Positions 10,693-22,489 of a DNA stretch of 64,000 nt are shown here, piece by piece. The stretch is taken from positions 4,771,178 to 4,835,177 of the forward strand of contig CM070717.1 in NCBI GenBank assembly GCA_036346275.1. The letters are read 5' to 3'. Position 1 is the first letter of the stretch. Each line of letters starts with the position of its first letter. The notes under the pieces were generated by a model. The model was not told the DNA's origin. It made no database searches and saw only the letters and a list, made by a program, of their open reading frames with translations. The position numbers were made by a program, and so were the translations under genes. Source of the stretch: Otatea glauca (lineage: Eukaryota; Streptophyta; Magnoliopsida; Poales; Poaceae).

Positions 10693-13474
10693 ATTACCAT
10701 TACTATCGTAGGCATCTATACGGACTCCGCTGTTCTGGTTGGTGCTCTTGTCATCTTGTGCTCTCGTATAAAATGTATATCCATTTATGTCGATCCTTCA
10801 AATGTCGATTGTACATGACGGTCCTCGAGACAGCGCTCTTAATCGAAAGCACACTTTGTCTGCGTATGCATCATATGTCTAAGCAACCAATCTCCGAAGT
10901 TATCTCTGTGGTATCTGGCGATCCAAACCTCAGATTTAAATGGGTTTTTCCTTCTTAGCATATTCTTGTGCATATCAACATACGGTGCTACAACCGATTG
11001 GTCCAGAATCGTAAATGTGCTTGAATGAATGAAGCACGATCATTAGTACGCTTTGATTTCGACCTTATGTCCTTTGCCTCGTAGCCTCCCTCATGGCGAG
11101 ATATGGGCACACCAATCGGTTTGAGATCCATGTAATCGATGCAATTCAATGACCTCCTCGGTTCCCCAACCTTGGCAATGCACCCTTCCGCCGATGTCGA
11201 TTACGAACATATTTCTTCACAACCCCATGAACCTCTCGAAGGGTACATCCGATGTAGAAACACAGGCCAAGAAATCAGATTCTTTCACAATATGAACAAT
11301 GAGATGGACCATAATATCAAAAAGGATGGAGGGAAGCACATCTCAAGCCGACATAGAGTGTGGATCACGCCTTGTCATAGCTTTACCCGCCATTGGATCA
11401 ATGAACTTTTGTGAAATCGCATTGAAGAATCAACACAACTTTATAATTGGGTCTCGCACTTTCTTTGGCGAACACCCTAATTGCAACAGAAGCATCTGTG
11501 TCATCATCACGTGGCAATCGTGAGACTTCATGCCAATTAATTTCAAGTCTTTCATTGAGACTAGCCTCTTCATGTTGGCAGAATAATCGGACGGTACTTT
11601 GACTCCGTGCAAGTATTCACACACGCTAATTTTCTCTTTCTTGCTAAGAGTGTAGCAACCTGCCGGAAGGTACTTTTTTCCTTTACCCAAATCTTCATGA
11701 TGTAGCTCCTTCCTGAGGTTCATATCTTCCAGGTCCATCCGTGCTTTGAGTGTATCTTTTGTTTTGCCGTGTATGTCTAGTAAAATACCGAGCAAGTCGT
11801 CACACACATTCTTCTCTATGTGCATAACGTCGATTGCATGTCGAACATCCAAAGCGACCAATAAGGTAGGTCCATAAATACGATCTCTTTTTCCACAAAA
11901 GAGTCAGATCACGGAACACGGACTGATGTAACGCCGCTCCTTTCCATGGACAATTTTAATATCCTTTACGATCGCAAATATCTCTTTGCCGCTATGATGT
12001 TTTGAGTCAAGTCGTCTCCTTTGTACCATCGAAACCTCTCTTGTTGTTGCGATACGGATGGTCCTTACGAAGGAACCTACGATGTCGCATGTAACACATT
12101 TTTCTCAGAGTATTTCAGCCACCGCCACCAGATCACCCAAGCAATGGACGATCCGCTGAATCCTTTGATAGTCCGCCCAAAGATTACCGAGAGCGTGGTA
12201 ATCATTGATGGTTACGAACAACAACGCGTGTAGCATGAAGTACTCTCTTTATACTCATCCCATAGCCACACACCGTCGCTCCACAATAATGTAAGATCTT
12301 CAACCAGTGGTTTCGGTACACATCGATATCGTTGCCGGTTGCCTTGGCCCTTGGATCAGCAGCGGCATCATAATGTACTTTCGCTTCATACAAAGCCAAG
12401 GAGGAAGGTTGTAGATACATAAAGTCACCGGCCAAGTTCTATGACGACTGCTCATGTTGCCGAAAGGATTCATCCCATCCGTACTGAGCCCGAACTTATA
12501 TTCCTCACATCACATGCAAAGTGTTTCTTGTATTTTGTATCAATGTTCCTCCACTACGCAGAGTCAGCAGGGTGTCTGAGCATTCCATCCTTCTTACGCT
12601 CAGCGTGCCATCGTTGCAATTGAGCATGCCTTTTGTTCGCAAACAGACGCTTCAGACGTGGGATTATAGGGAAATACCACAACACCTTGGTTGGGGGTCT
12701 TTTTTTCTTACGATGCACTTCAATGTCGGCATCACCGCGCTTATAGCGAGATGCCTTGCAAACGGGACACGCATCCAATTTTACAAACTCATTGCGATAC
12801 AATACGCAATCGCTCGGACATGCGTGTATTTTCTCAGATTTCCAATCCCAATGGGCAAACAATCGCTTGGCACGGCACGTGTTTGTTAGCAACACGCTTC
12901 TCCGGGAGAACGCCTCGTAGGAAAACTAACAACTCTGTGAAGCTCTTATCGGACCAACCATTGCTTGCCTTCAATCGCAGCAGCGTTAGCACAACATGCG
13001 CCTTCGAGGTCCTCCTTGCGGCCGGGTACAAAGGTGTTGTAGAGTCCTCTACCATACCGGAACTTCAAAATCCTTTCACTCGTGTGGTCCTCCTCCCTAT
13101 CATTCAACATCTGTCTAGATCATCTTCATGGTTATCGATTTAACGTATCATCTTGGGTGTCCACGAACGTATCCTCGACCGCCATGGAGTCGTTGTCTTC
13201 GCCATCATCATCAATCGGATGATCTTCACGTAAAATCTCATTTTCACCGTGCTCACCCAATGTATAGGCGTGCTTGAAACCCCTTCAAGCAAGTGTGCAC
13301 GGATCGCCTCAAGATTAGAAAACCGCTTCTCATTCTTGCAATCGACGCACGGGCAACAAATGTAGTCCGTCAGCTTAGTTGACTTGTACGCCGTAGCCAC
13401 GCCCAAAAACTAGTCACACCATTAAAGTACTCTCTATCGCGACGGTCCACTTCCTACATCCATCTTCGGTCCAT
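10693..13474 (-). pseudogene. TNP2-type transposase of N (multiply frameshifted)
   Basis: The start is ATG at 13474 (MDRRWM), followed at once by a TAG. Fragments in different frames run in correct order: YICCPCVDCKNEKRFSNL (13406-13300), LRLKASNGWSDKSFTELL (near 13000), HACPSDCVLYRNEF and KVLWYFPIIPRLKRLFANK (12850-12640), GLSTDGMNPFGNMSS (near 12470), GNDIDVYRNHWLKIL (12340) and HAIDVMHIEKNVCDDLL with GYTLSKKEK-type and MKRLVSMKDLKL blocks (11861-11430). At least six frame changes are needed. The family role is DNA cutting and joining at CACTA ends; this copy cannot work. Confidence 0.92.
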
Positions 13475-14470
13475 CTCGCAAATATTTATAACAAATAAAA
13501 TCTCAAGAAATCAATAAGTGGTCACAAATTATTTTATTCATTTCATTTGTTACGCATCGCTAATTAAACAATAAATCTATTTCCAAATCTCACTATTAAA
13601 ATCAATTAAATAATTGCTATTACTTATAATGGTCTCAAATAAATTTGCATTACTTACAAAAAGTATTAAATTAATATACACCAAGTAAAGAAACAATACG
13701 TGTGGGCTGGGCCAAAACTACAATTTTGGCCCAAAAAGATTTCTTAATTTTAGAATTGATTTTTAATTTAATTAATCCATGAAGCAAGTTCCAATTATTA
13801 AAATTAGCAGACCAACTTCAAAAATTATGAAATTTTTTTGAGAAATTTTTTTCAGAAAGTTCCACAAATAATATAACATTTAAAATTTTATTTTCAAGGT
13901 TTTATCACATTTTAAATTTTCTCAAAAATTCAAAACTTCCTCTTAATAGGAAAATATTTTAAATAATTAGCTAAAAAACATAAATACTCATAAATACATA
14001 ATTTATTACTTAAAACATAATTCAACAAAGAATATAAATACTTTTTCTACACACATGACATCTAAATAGTTACATACAACGACAATTAATAATGTAGTGT
14101 CATTGCACTTAATTAACATATTAAACGCAATCACTAATTTGGTCCTCGTAAAAACATAAATTCAAGCTACATCTTAATCTCACTAATCATCGACACATAA
14201 AAGGTGGTGAACTCAAATCTAGTCTCTAAATTAGAGCTCTAATTGTGCTCATTATGCAATCGATAATTCTTACAGCCAACAACCATATAGAATGTAATAT
14301 CCAACAAAACCAACTACAAATAAAATGTACATCAAGATACGAACCGTAGATCACGAATTAGAAGTGAATTCCACCAAATTTGAGAGCAAAATTCGCCTCT
14401 CTCTTCCCTAATCGAGCAAGAACAGAGCTCCTCTGCTCGAGGTGGGCAAGTACGAAGGGTACTTATAGTG
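13475..14470 (-). other. Leader region of N transposase gene
   Basis: A/T-rich DNA without recognisable coding sequence lies between the subterminal array and the ATG of the transposase. P and Q have repeated leaders at this place. Here I see no clear tandem units. Confidence 0.5.
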
Positions 14471-14479
14471 TCGAATTAT

Positions 14480-14880
14480 CACCGCGGTTCTTTTTCAAGA
14501 ACCGCAAGAAAATATCGCGCGCTTGAATAATATAATTCAGCAGTGATACTCTCTGCCGTCTCCGCGTGAAAATTTAGGGTAAGTTTTATCACCGCGGTTA
14601 TTATTTATAAACCGAAATAATATATCACCGCCGGTTTTATAATATGAACCGGCAGTGATATCGCTTCTCCGGTCGCGGGAGAATTTAGGGCAAACTTATC
14701 ACTACCGCTTTTATTTACAAACCGGCAAGTGATATATTACCGCCGTTGATAAAATGAACCGGCAGTGATATTGCTTCACTTCGCGCGGGAAATAAATATT
14801 GTGCCGGTTTTACTTGGAACCGACAGTGATAATACAATCACTGCCGGGTGGGACTCACCCGGCACTGATGAGGCATCGCG
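14480..14880. repeat. 5' subterminal motif array of N
   Basis: Copies of ATCACTGCCGGTT and degraded relatives such as TTATCACCGCGGTT run to the terminal repeat. The array is somewhat more diverged than that at 3795-4175. Confidence 0.88.
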
Positions 14881-17013
14881 GATATACCCATCTGTAGTAG
14901 TGAATGGAAGTAGAAAGAATGCATGCATGTCCGAACGACTGTATCCTGTACCCCCAAGAGTACGCAAACTTGCACATTTGTCCTGTGCGCAACGCATCCC
15001 GGTACAGGCGTAAGAGTCATTGAGATGATGACAGCGAGGGCATCCAGGTGATGAAAGGACCTCCTGCTAAGGTGGCATAGTATCTGCTGTAATTCCTCGT
15101 TTGAAGCGTTTGTTTGCAAACCCAAATGAGGCAAAACTCTTGCGTTAGCACTTAGAGGAGCGTAAGAACGATGGAATGCTAAGGCACCCTACTGATTCCA
15201 TCCAGTGGAGAAACATCGATAGGAGGTTTGAAGAATTCGGTGAGGATCCGAGGAATATAAGGTTTGGATTGAGTACAGATGAAATGAATCCTTTCAGTAA
15301 CATGAGCAGCCGGCATAGCATTTGGCTCGTGAATCTCTGTATCTACAACCTTCCTCCTTGGTTGTCTATGAAGCGGAAGTACATTTTGTTGTCTGTAGTT
15401 ATCCAAGGACCGAAACAACCTGGGAACGATATTGATGTGTACCTAGCACCATTGGTGGAAGATCTGAAAACACTATGGGTTCTCGGGGTACAGGTATGGG
15501 ATACTTACAAACGAGAGAACTTCACTTTGCACTGCCTTTTGTTCTGTACCACAAATGATTACCTTGCCCTTGGTAACCTATCAGGCCAGAGTACAAAAGG
15601 AACCAAAGCCTGCACTCACTGCTTAGACAATACCGACAATGTGTGGCTGAATCACTCGCACAAAACCGTTTACATGCATCACCGTAGGTTCCTTCGGAGG
15701 AATCACCCATACCGCAAGATGAAAAAACAATTCAATGGAACGAACGAAGATAGTTCAGCTCCAAAGCCTTTAAGTGGGATAGATGTTCATGATATGGTAA
15801 AGAACTTGGATGTTATGTTTGGAAAGGGACATAAATCGAGGTCTCGTGAGAAGAGCACGTGGAAGAAGAGATCAATATTTTGGGACCTACCTTATTGGGA
15901 GCACCTAGAAGTTCGGCACTGCATCGACGTGTTGCACGTAGAGAAGAATGTCTGTGATAGCTTGATTAGTCTCTTATTGTATATTAAAGGCAAAACAAAG
16001 GACAATATCAATGCACAGCTTGACTTGGTCGATATGGGTATAAGACCTGAGTTAGCACCAAAAGAGACAGAGACATGCGAACCTGCTTGTTACACTTTGT
16101 CTAAGGCTAAGATAACTGAACTGTGCCAGTGCTTGGATGGTGTGAAAGTTCCGTCCGGTTACTCCTCTAACATGAAGAGACTTGTTTCGATGCAAGATTT
16201 GAAATTAGTTGGCATGGAGTCTCATGATTGTCATGTGCTGATGACACAAATGCTCCCTGTGGCAATTAGAAGTATTTTGCCAGTCAAGGTCCGGGAGACA
16301 ATCACGAGGCCATGTTATTTCTTTAACACAATTGCTCAGAAGTTCATCGATCCCGAAGCACTAGATGCGCTGCAGGCTAAGGTGGTGATGACTCTATGTA
16401 ATCTTGAGATGTATTTCCCTCCGTCGTTTTTCGATATCATGGTACATCTCGTTGTTCACCTTGTGATGGAGATAAAGATATGCAGGCCCGTGTTTCTACG
16501 TAGCATGTACCCATTTGAGAGGTATATGGGAATTCTCAAGTCCTTCGTACGGAATCGATCTCGGCCGGAGGTTAGCATTGTCGAAGGTTATACAACCGAA
16601 GAAGTCGTAGAGTTCTGTGTCGATTACATGGCTCGGGTCGAACCAATAGGTGTGCCTCGATCTCGCCATGAGGGGAGACTCCATGGCATCGGGACCATCA
16701 GAAGGAAAGCAATCATGCCTGATCCGACTTCCTATGCTCAAGCTCATTTTACGGTTTTGCAACACATGGCTTTAGTGTCCCCGTACATCGACGAGTATAA
16801 GCACTGGCTACAACAAGAGAATCTAACGCGGCAAGAGTCTTGGATCATGAGACAGCATAACCTTCAGTTTAACAGACGGCTGAAGGACTGACCCATCACT
16901 GGGACCTCGTCAGGTATACGCTCACATGGTTGGCAAAAGGGCCAACATTTACAGTTGTAACATGAAAAGGATATGACTTAAATGGGTACACATTTTACAC
17001 GAGAGGTCAGGAT

Positions 17014-17418
17014 ATGAAGAGCACAAACCAGAACAACGGTGTCCGCATAGATGCGTTCAACACCGTTGGGTCAACGAGGAGCTCCTACTATGGGTTCATA
17101 GACGAGATTTGGGAGCTCGATTATGTACTATTCAAGATCCCCTTATTTCGGTGTCGTTGGGTCCATCTCCAGCACGTGAAGGTTGACAAGTACGGTGTCA
17201 CTACTATCGACCTCGCACGCGTCGGATACCAAGATGAACCATTCATACTCGCTAACCAAGCTGTTCAAGTATTCTATGTAATCGACCCGTCCAACAAGAA
17301 GAGACATGTAGTTCTTCAGGGAAAAAGGAGGATTGTCGGAGTAGAGAATGTAGTAGATGAGGAAGAATATAATCAATTTGATGAGTTGCCTCCTATCGGA
17401 AAGAGAATCACAGTCTAG
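17014..17418 (+). pseudogene. DUF4216 C-terminal part of P transposase
   Basis: The frame (134 residues) shows SYYGFIDEIWELDYVLFKIPLFRCRWV, GVTTIDLARVGYQDEPFILANQ and FDELPPIGKRITV, the conserved DUF4216 region at the C-terminus of plant CACTA transposases. It is in the correct order after the Transposase_21 body that ends at 16891, with a linker broken by two stops and one lost base. It would form one protein with the upstream body in an intact element. Confidence 0.88.
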
Positions 17419-17809
17419 GAAGAACAACCCGATGAAGCTAGCTACACACGGGTTGATCATCGTGAAGGGCTAATTTTTATACAAAAGAATAAGCAAGTGG
17501 AGTTATGATTTTAAGTGTACTCTCTAATTTATTTAATAAAGTTTCCTTTCTTTTACTGATGTGTATGGGATCCTGTATCATTTGGTTCCATTGTATTGGG
17601 TGAATGGAATGGTTCAGCATCTATAGGGAATATTTCTCAAATTTGTATTACACCATCCAGGACAGGATGGTTCCATTCAAGCAACCAAACACATGGATGA
17701 CTTTTTTCTTGAATCGTCTCATACATGTACCACTTGGTACAAGCAATGAAACACACAACATTAATATGCCATTACTTGTGGGCTCATTTATATCACAAAC
17801 AGTTCTAGT

Positions 17810-17995
17810 TTATTACCGTCTCTGATAAGGAACATCACAGACGGTTCTAGTTTATTACCGTCTCTGATAAGGAACATCACAGACGGTTCTAAACTAGACC
17901 CGTCTGTGATAGTAAACTATCACATACGGTTCTATAATAGAATCGTTTGTGATGTTCTTTATCATAGACGGGTCTTAACCAGAACCGTCTGTGAT
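17810..17995. repeat. Internal motif array upstream of P gene 2
   Basis: Six or more copies of ATCACAGACGGTTCT-type motifs and complements, including a 48-bp near-perfect tandem duplication (from GACGGTTCTAGTTTATTACC), lie in the middle of P directly before a TATA box. The motif matches the subterminal arrays of P. Confidence 0.85.
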
Positions 17996-18003
17996 AGGGC
18001 CTT

Positions 18004-18010
18004 TATAAAA
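18004..18010 (+). promoter_or_regulatory. TATA box of P gene 2
   Basis: TATAAAA follows the last internal motif by about ten bases and precedes a GC-rich leader (TCTCCAACGCTCAAACCCTAG). Q has TATAAAA in the same context at 31380-31386. Confidence 0.7.
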
Positions 18011-18358
18011 TGGTCCCTCGCGCAGATCGTTCATTTACTACTCTCCAACGCTCAAACCCTAGCCGACGCTTCGTCTCCCGCCGCAGCAACTCCACCCCTG
18101 ACCTCGCCAACGCCCCGGCCTCGCCACCTCCCCGACAGGCGTCTCCCCCCGTGGAGCCTCCTCCGGTTGGTCCCTATCGCCGCCTCCTTGCTGCGACCCT
18201 GCTCCTCCCGCTCGCCCGCTCCAATGCTGGCTCTGGCTCCCCCACCGCCTACGACGAGCTACACCCTCACCGGCCGCCTAGACGACCGCGGGTACACCCT
18301 CACCGGCCACCTCGACGACCGCGGGTACACCCTCACTGGCTTTCATCAGAGAAGGTAA
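18010..18358 (+). other. GC-rich leader exon of P gene 2 with 33-bp repeats
   Basis: The stretch is GC-rich and pyrimidine-biased. It ends with about three tandem copies of a 33-bp unit containing GACGACCGCGGGTACACCC (18258-18345). Open frames of 120 and 150 codons in two phases are proline/arginine-rich low-complexity products without a domain and are not called as proteins. It corresponds to the leader of Q (31400-31530) and N. Confidence 0.55.
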
Positions 18359-19345
18359 AGAGAAATATATGACGCATGTTTTTGATTCCTTATGCACTCG
18401 TCAGCATAATGATTCCAAATAGCTAAACCAAATAATTTGGACATATATGAGAGCCCCGATCGAGGTAGTGCACGGATCATTTCATTTGAATATGACTCAT
18501 GTCTGGTAGAGCAATGAAATAACAGAAGATTGGCAAACTTAAAAAGAAAACTTAAAAAGCCGATAAACAGAAGATTGGCGAACTAAAAGGCAACCCTTGC
18601 AAACACAAAGCAAATGTTCAAATGAAAAGATATACACAATGCAAACTAGCCTACATTGCAAGTATGCCTTTGGAGACCAAACCATCATCTTTCCAATTGG
18701 ATAGCTGCCCAAGAATCCTAACTGGGATATGTTCTTTTTTCCTTCAATGCGTCCAAACTAACGGTTTTCTTCTATGCAGAAAGGAACTTGGTAACTTCTT
18801 TGTTGCTATCTAGATTTAGGTCAGTCCACTTGAGCAGCTTGAGGTATTGTCCCCTTACACTACACGGTACCTGTCGGAACTTGGTAATTCTTGCATACTT
18901 TGCTTTCAGTCAGTTTTGCTATGTGATTTTGAGCATGCATTGTACTCTGTATATATAAATGTAAACCTTAAGCTTTCTACGAGATTTGAATTTTCAGACT
19001 GCAAAAATTTCCATGAACCAGGCAGTAAACTTCCAATCCAAATCAGCACATCTTTTCAAAAGAAATAAACTCACAACCAGGCAGTTGAGCACTTAATCCT
19101 TCATTTTCAGCAAGTCATCAAATTTGTTATGGATTGCTTCATTTCTCTAGCCGTCATGTGCAATGATAAAATGTTTGCTTCTATTTCACTTGTTTGATTC
19201 CGTATGTTGTCACTTGTAAGCAATATTAATTCTCTTAACTTACCTTCTCTTAACCTTGCACATAATATATATACTACCTTTGTACCCATTAAATAAAAGC
19301 AGCCATCAATGGGTAGCCTTCCATGTTTGATTACTTTTCTTTCCT
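18359..19345 (+). other. Leader intron of P gene 2
   Basis: A/T-rich non-coding DNA lies between the GC-rich leader and the ATG exon. The last 250 bases are clearly homologous to the end of the Q intron (32540-32850), while the first part is not. Confidence 0.6.
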
Positions 19346-21312
19346 GTTGAGCCATGACAACCAGCCTAGATTGCAAGATGGTGTCCCCTTATTCGTTGTC
19401 TCAAGGATATGATGAGTCATCAAAAAGAAAACCTCCTCGAGGTCTAAGAGGAGCAAATAAAAGGCCCACGGAACGATATACCATCACAGCAGTTGATCGA
19501 AAGGATGGGGCCCCACCGAACCAAGAAAGGTGGTGAATGCATTTAGGACATTGTGCGGGATACTCGCACGGGAACGAGTCCCCATCACCTGTCCGTCCTG
19601 GAAGTCGCTGACTGATGAGAGCCGCAACGACTTGGTGATAGAAATTCTATCTTCATTTGATATCCCAGAATACTTTGTGAGCTTAGTGCGACAGTATGCA
19701 CTGCTAGTGGCGGGAAAGGCATGGAAGAATTTTAAGAGCATGCTTGTCAAGGAATATATCAATAAGGACAGGACTCGCTTCTCTAAGTGCGGGTTCATTG
19801 CAGAGGACGTATGGCAAAATTTGTTGAGGCGAAGACGACGGACGAATTCGTGTGTCAAAGTGAAGCCCACAAGGCCCTGCAGGCAAGGAGCACCCACCTC
19901 CACAGACTAGGCACCGCTGGGTATGCAGGGAAGAAGGACCAATGGGAGAGGGAGGACGAGAAGGCCTATTTGCATTTGCATGTATCGTTGACCAACACGC
20001 CAGAGACTGGCTAAGAGCAAGGTCAAGTGCCACGACTTCCGGCACCGTCTCCTTTACAAACCCCACGGACGAGGAAATCTACCAACACTTGGTAAGATAT
20101 CGGACTTCCAATTTTGTACGTAATTAGTTCGTAATTTCATAAGTGAAATAACTTTTCAGGATCTTGCAGGTAGCGTTGAGTACACAATCTTCCGTGGGCA
20201 CTTTTTTGCCAGAAAGGGAGAAAGATGTACTCTCCATGGCCTTGGGAAACAAGGAACACCATGGTCGTACGCGAGGCATGGGGGTTTTTGTTCCCTGGAA
20301 GTCGGGATTTCCAAACGACTCAGACAAATACTGGAGTAGGAAGAGAACCAAAGCAGAGCTAGAGGAACGACTGGTACAAAAGATTGAGGAAAGACTAAGA
20401 GAAGAATTCAACAGTAAGATAAGAAGCCTCAAGGAAAGGCTCAATAATCATCATACGCAAGTCCCAGATGTATGTGGGCAAATCAGCCCCACTACCAAAA
20501 AGAGTGCTTTGCGTCTGCCACAACCACAGATGAACATGGCAATTTTCCCGTCTGTGACATCAAGGTACTTATATATATGTCTTAAATGCTGCGTACAAAT
20601 AGTTGTTGGATGTAGTAGCTAATTGTGTACCATTATGTAGGTGCCACCGCAGTGCACTCTCCAATTGAGACTTGTCCATAGTGCCATTCTTATTCCGTCT
20701 GCTTCAGGGGTCATGTATCCGTTTATTGAAGGGGCGCTGGTGCATGACACCCTTGTGGCACCGGGATTCACGAAGGTTAGTGTGGACGGTGTAAATGATA
20801 ATTTCAAGACCGTCACGCTACCGATGCCCCCAAACGACGAGATCGTGACACTAGGGGACACCATTTGCACTTTTATCCAATGGACCAGTAGCGACATCTC
20901 CCTGGACGCCCGTCCTCCATCACCGGAGCTTCCCCAACTGCCTGAGTCATCTGCTGCACCTCAGCAGGGCACCAAATCAACTCCCATGCCCCAGCATCAA
21001 AGGACTTTCAGTGGGATTGTGCCCACTCGTCTCCCGTGAAGACTCCCTATGGCAGAAAGCAAGTCAAGGGTAAAGCGAAGCAGATCACGAAGAAATTGGA
21101 CTATCCGATTGCCCCGCCTGCCCGAGTATACCAGCTAGGAGAGCCTTTTGTAACAGGAGAGCGCATGAAGATCCTTTCTATGGCTTGCGTTAGATTGCAG
21201 AATTAGTGCATGGAACAAGCTAAAAAACAGTGCAAGATCGCATAACGAGTATCTCGGTCAGTTCCAAGTCTGAGCATCTATTCAACAAGTCAACGGGGGG
21301 ATTCTTCACAGC

Positions 21313-21856
21313 TATGGAATATAAGAACCCGGGTACCCTCATGACAGGCCCAAGAGGGAGGAGAGGACAGGCCCAAACAGAAGGTCCAAAGAATAAGCCC
21401 CACGCCAGGATACCGTATGGAAGGGGGCGCATCATATAGGCAGTTGAGCATGTGTTTGGATATAAAATATACAGTTTTAATCCGAGTCGTTGAAAGGGTA
21501 GATAAAGATGTAAACTCTATCCTGTAACCGACTAGAATCTAATAACCGATCGGAATCTCCCGACCGATCAGGACTCTGTAAGCCGCACCACCTCCAGTAT
21601 ATAAGGGGGAGGGCGGGTAACAACAAGGGATCCGATCATCAAGCCATAGAGCATAGCACACCTCATATCGCTTGGAGCACCTTACGCTTTGAGCATCCTC
21701 AGATCCAAGAGATCCATATAATCCCAGCACACAGGATTAGGGTATTACCTCCATCGCTGAGGGCCTGAACCTGTATAAATCCCTGTCTTGTGTGACCTTC
21801 GAGTTTGAGATCGAGCGCCTACCCCATAAATTCATTGCTGACTACAAAAGTCGACA
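21313..21856 (+). repeat. 5' LTR of the gypsy-like element
   Basis: It starts TATGGAATATAAG (TG of the right copy has become TA) and ends AAAGTCGACA. A TATATAAGGG box at 21597-21606 is the likely promoter. Confidence 0.93.
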
Positions 21857-21905
21857 GTTGGCGCGCCAGGTAGGGGAAGCGCTATAATCTTTTCCTACAG
21901 ACTCG

Positions 21906-22451
21906 ATGGCAGCGATCGGCGGAATCACCACCACCTTCATCTCCGGCCAGGCTTTCCGCTTCGGGAGCCTGGACTTCGTCGCAGATGCGCGCGGAGAACT
22001 TGACTGCTTAGACTTGAACCGCATCCAACTGCAAAGATCAGCCGACTCATTTCAGGTATGTCACTTTGACTTGGCCGGCAAACTAGTCGGCGCCGCGAGG
22101 AATTGCTGCGATCTTCGTGGCGTCTTCGCGATAGAAGAGCAGAAGACCGATCTCCAACGCCAACAAGAAGAACAAGAAGCTGCGGGGGAAGATCGTCTTT
22201 GTAAGGGTAAGGAGGTGCAGGTGCGATCACTTCGATCTCGCGGCCGCAATATCCGCGAGGACATCATGCAATCCAGGTTTGGAGATCAAGCCGTCTTCCA
22301 CACGCCAATGCAGAACGTCGTCGCCTCTAAGACGCTTCTCGACAAATTGGACCCGATGATTGCATCGAATAGCCCGACGGCCCCGATCATGGCCCAGATC
22401 AAGGCCATGGTGACGCGGTCGCAATTCAGCAAAATCAGGAAAAGCCGGTAG
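21906..22451 (+). CDS. Short gag-like frame of the gypsy-like element
   Basis: It encodes 181 residues beginning MAAIGGITTTFISGQAFRFGS, 50 bases after the primer-binding region, the usual gag start position. A charged central part (KTDLQRQQEEQEAAGEDR) and a C-terminus KAMVTRSQFSKIRKSR are visible. No zinc knuckle or protease follows. No domain was recognised; gag origin is inferred only from position. The frame is intact. Confidence 0.5.
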   Translation: MAAIGGITTTFISGQAFRFGSLDFVADARGELDCLDLNRIQLQRSADSFQVCHFDLAGKLVGAARNCCDLRGVFAIEEQKTDLQRQQEEQEAAGEDRLCKGKEVQVRSLRSRGRNIREDIMQSRFGDQAVFHTPMQNVVASKTLLDKLDPMIASNSPTAPIMAQIKAMVTRSQFSKIRKSR

Positions 22452-22489
22452 GTGAAGCGCACTCGCGCCCCCACGCGGCTTTCGGCATG

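Larger units (their letters stand above)
3773..14902 (-). mobile_element. CACTA element N, nested in P transposase, opposite orientation
   Basis: Termini are CACCACTACAGAAAAGG at 3773 and the inverted CTGTAGTAGTG ending at 14902, flanked by AAT at 3770-3772 and 14903-14905, a 3-bp duplication typical of CACTA elements. Subterminal motifs are of the ATCACTGCCGGTT type. Both genes read on the minus strand: transposase first (13474-10279), then the Transposase_24/ULP1-like gene (7678-4457). The 5' end of the element is therefore at 14902. Length is 11,130 bp. The transposase is badly broken while the second gene is better preserved. Confidence 0.96.
3141..16891 (+). pseudogene. TNP2-type CACTA transposase of P, split by element N
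   Basis: The coding parts are 3141-3769 and 14903-16891. The start MDRSWIYTKN fits the usual N-terminus of the Transpos_assoc domain (residues 2-80, with the cysteine pair CPCIDC). The second part carries the Transposase_21 body: HACPNDCILY, RNIRFGLSTDEMNPF, YNLPPWLSMKRKY, GPKQPGNDIDVYLAPLVEDL, HCIDVLHVEKNVCDSL and MYPFERYMGILKS. Element N sits between codons and its removal with one AAT copy restores frame exactly. Other damage: TGG-to-TAG stops at 15078 and 15146, a stop near 15024, and a 1-base deletion near 15090. Stops at 16889 and 16963 and a lost base near 16915 separate it from the DUF4216 part. It would have cut and joined the element ends in the nucleus. It is now non-functional. 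Confidence 0.93.

Noticed and set aside
18010..18372. Two overlapping open frames of 150 and 120 codons as a protein gene
   Set aside because: They lie in different phases over a GC-rich leader with 33-bp repeats, have no domain and no counterpart in Q. They are better read as 5' UTR.
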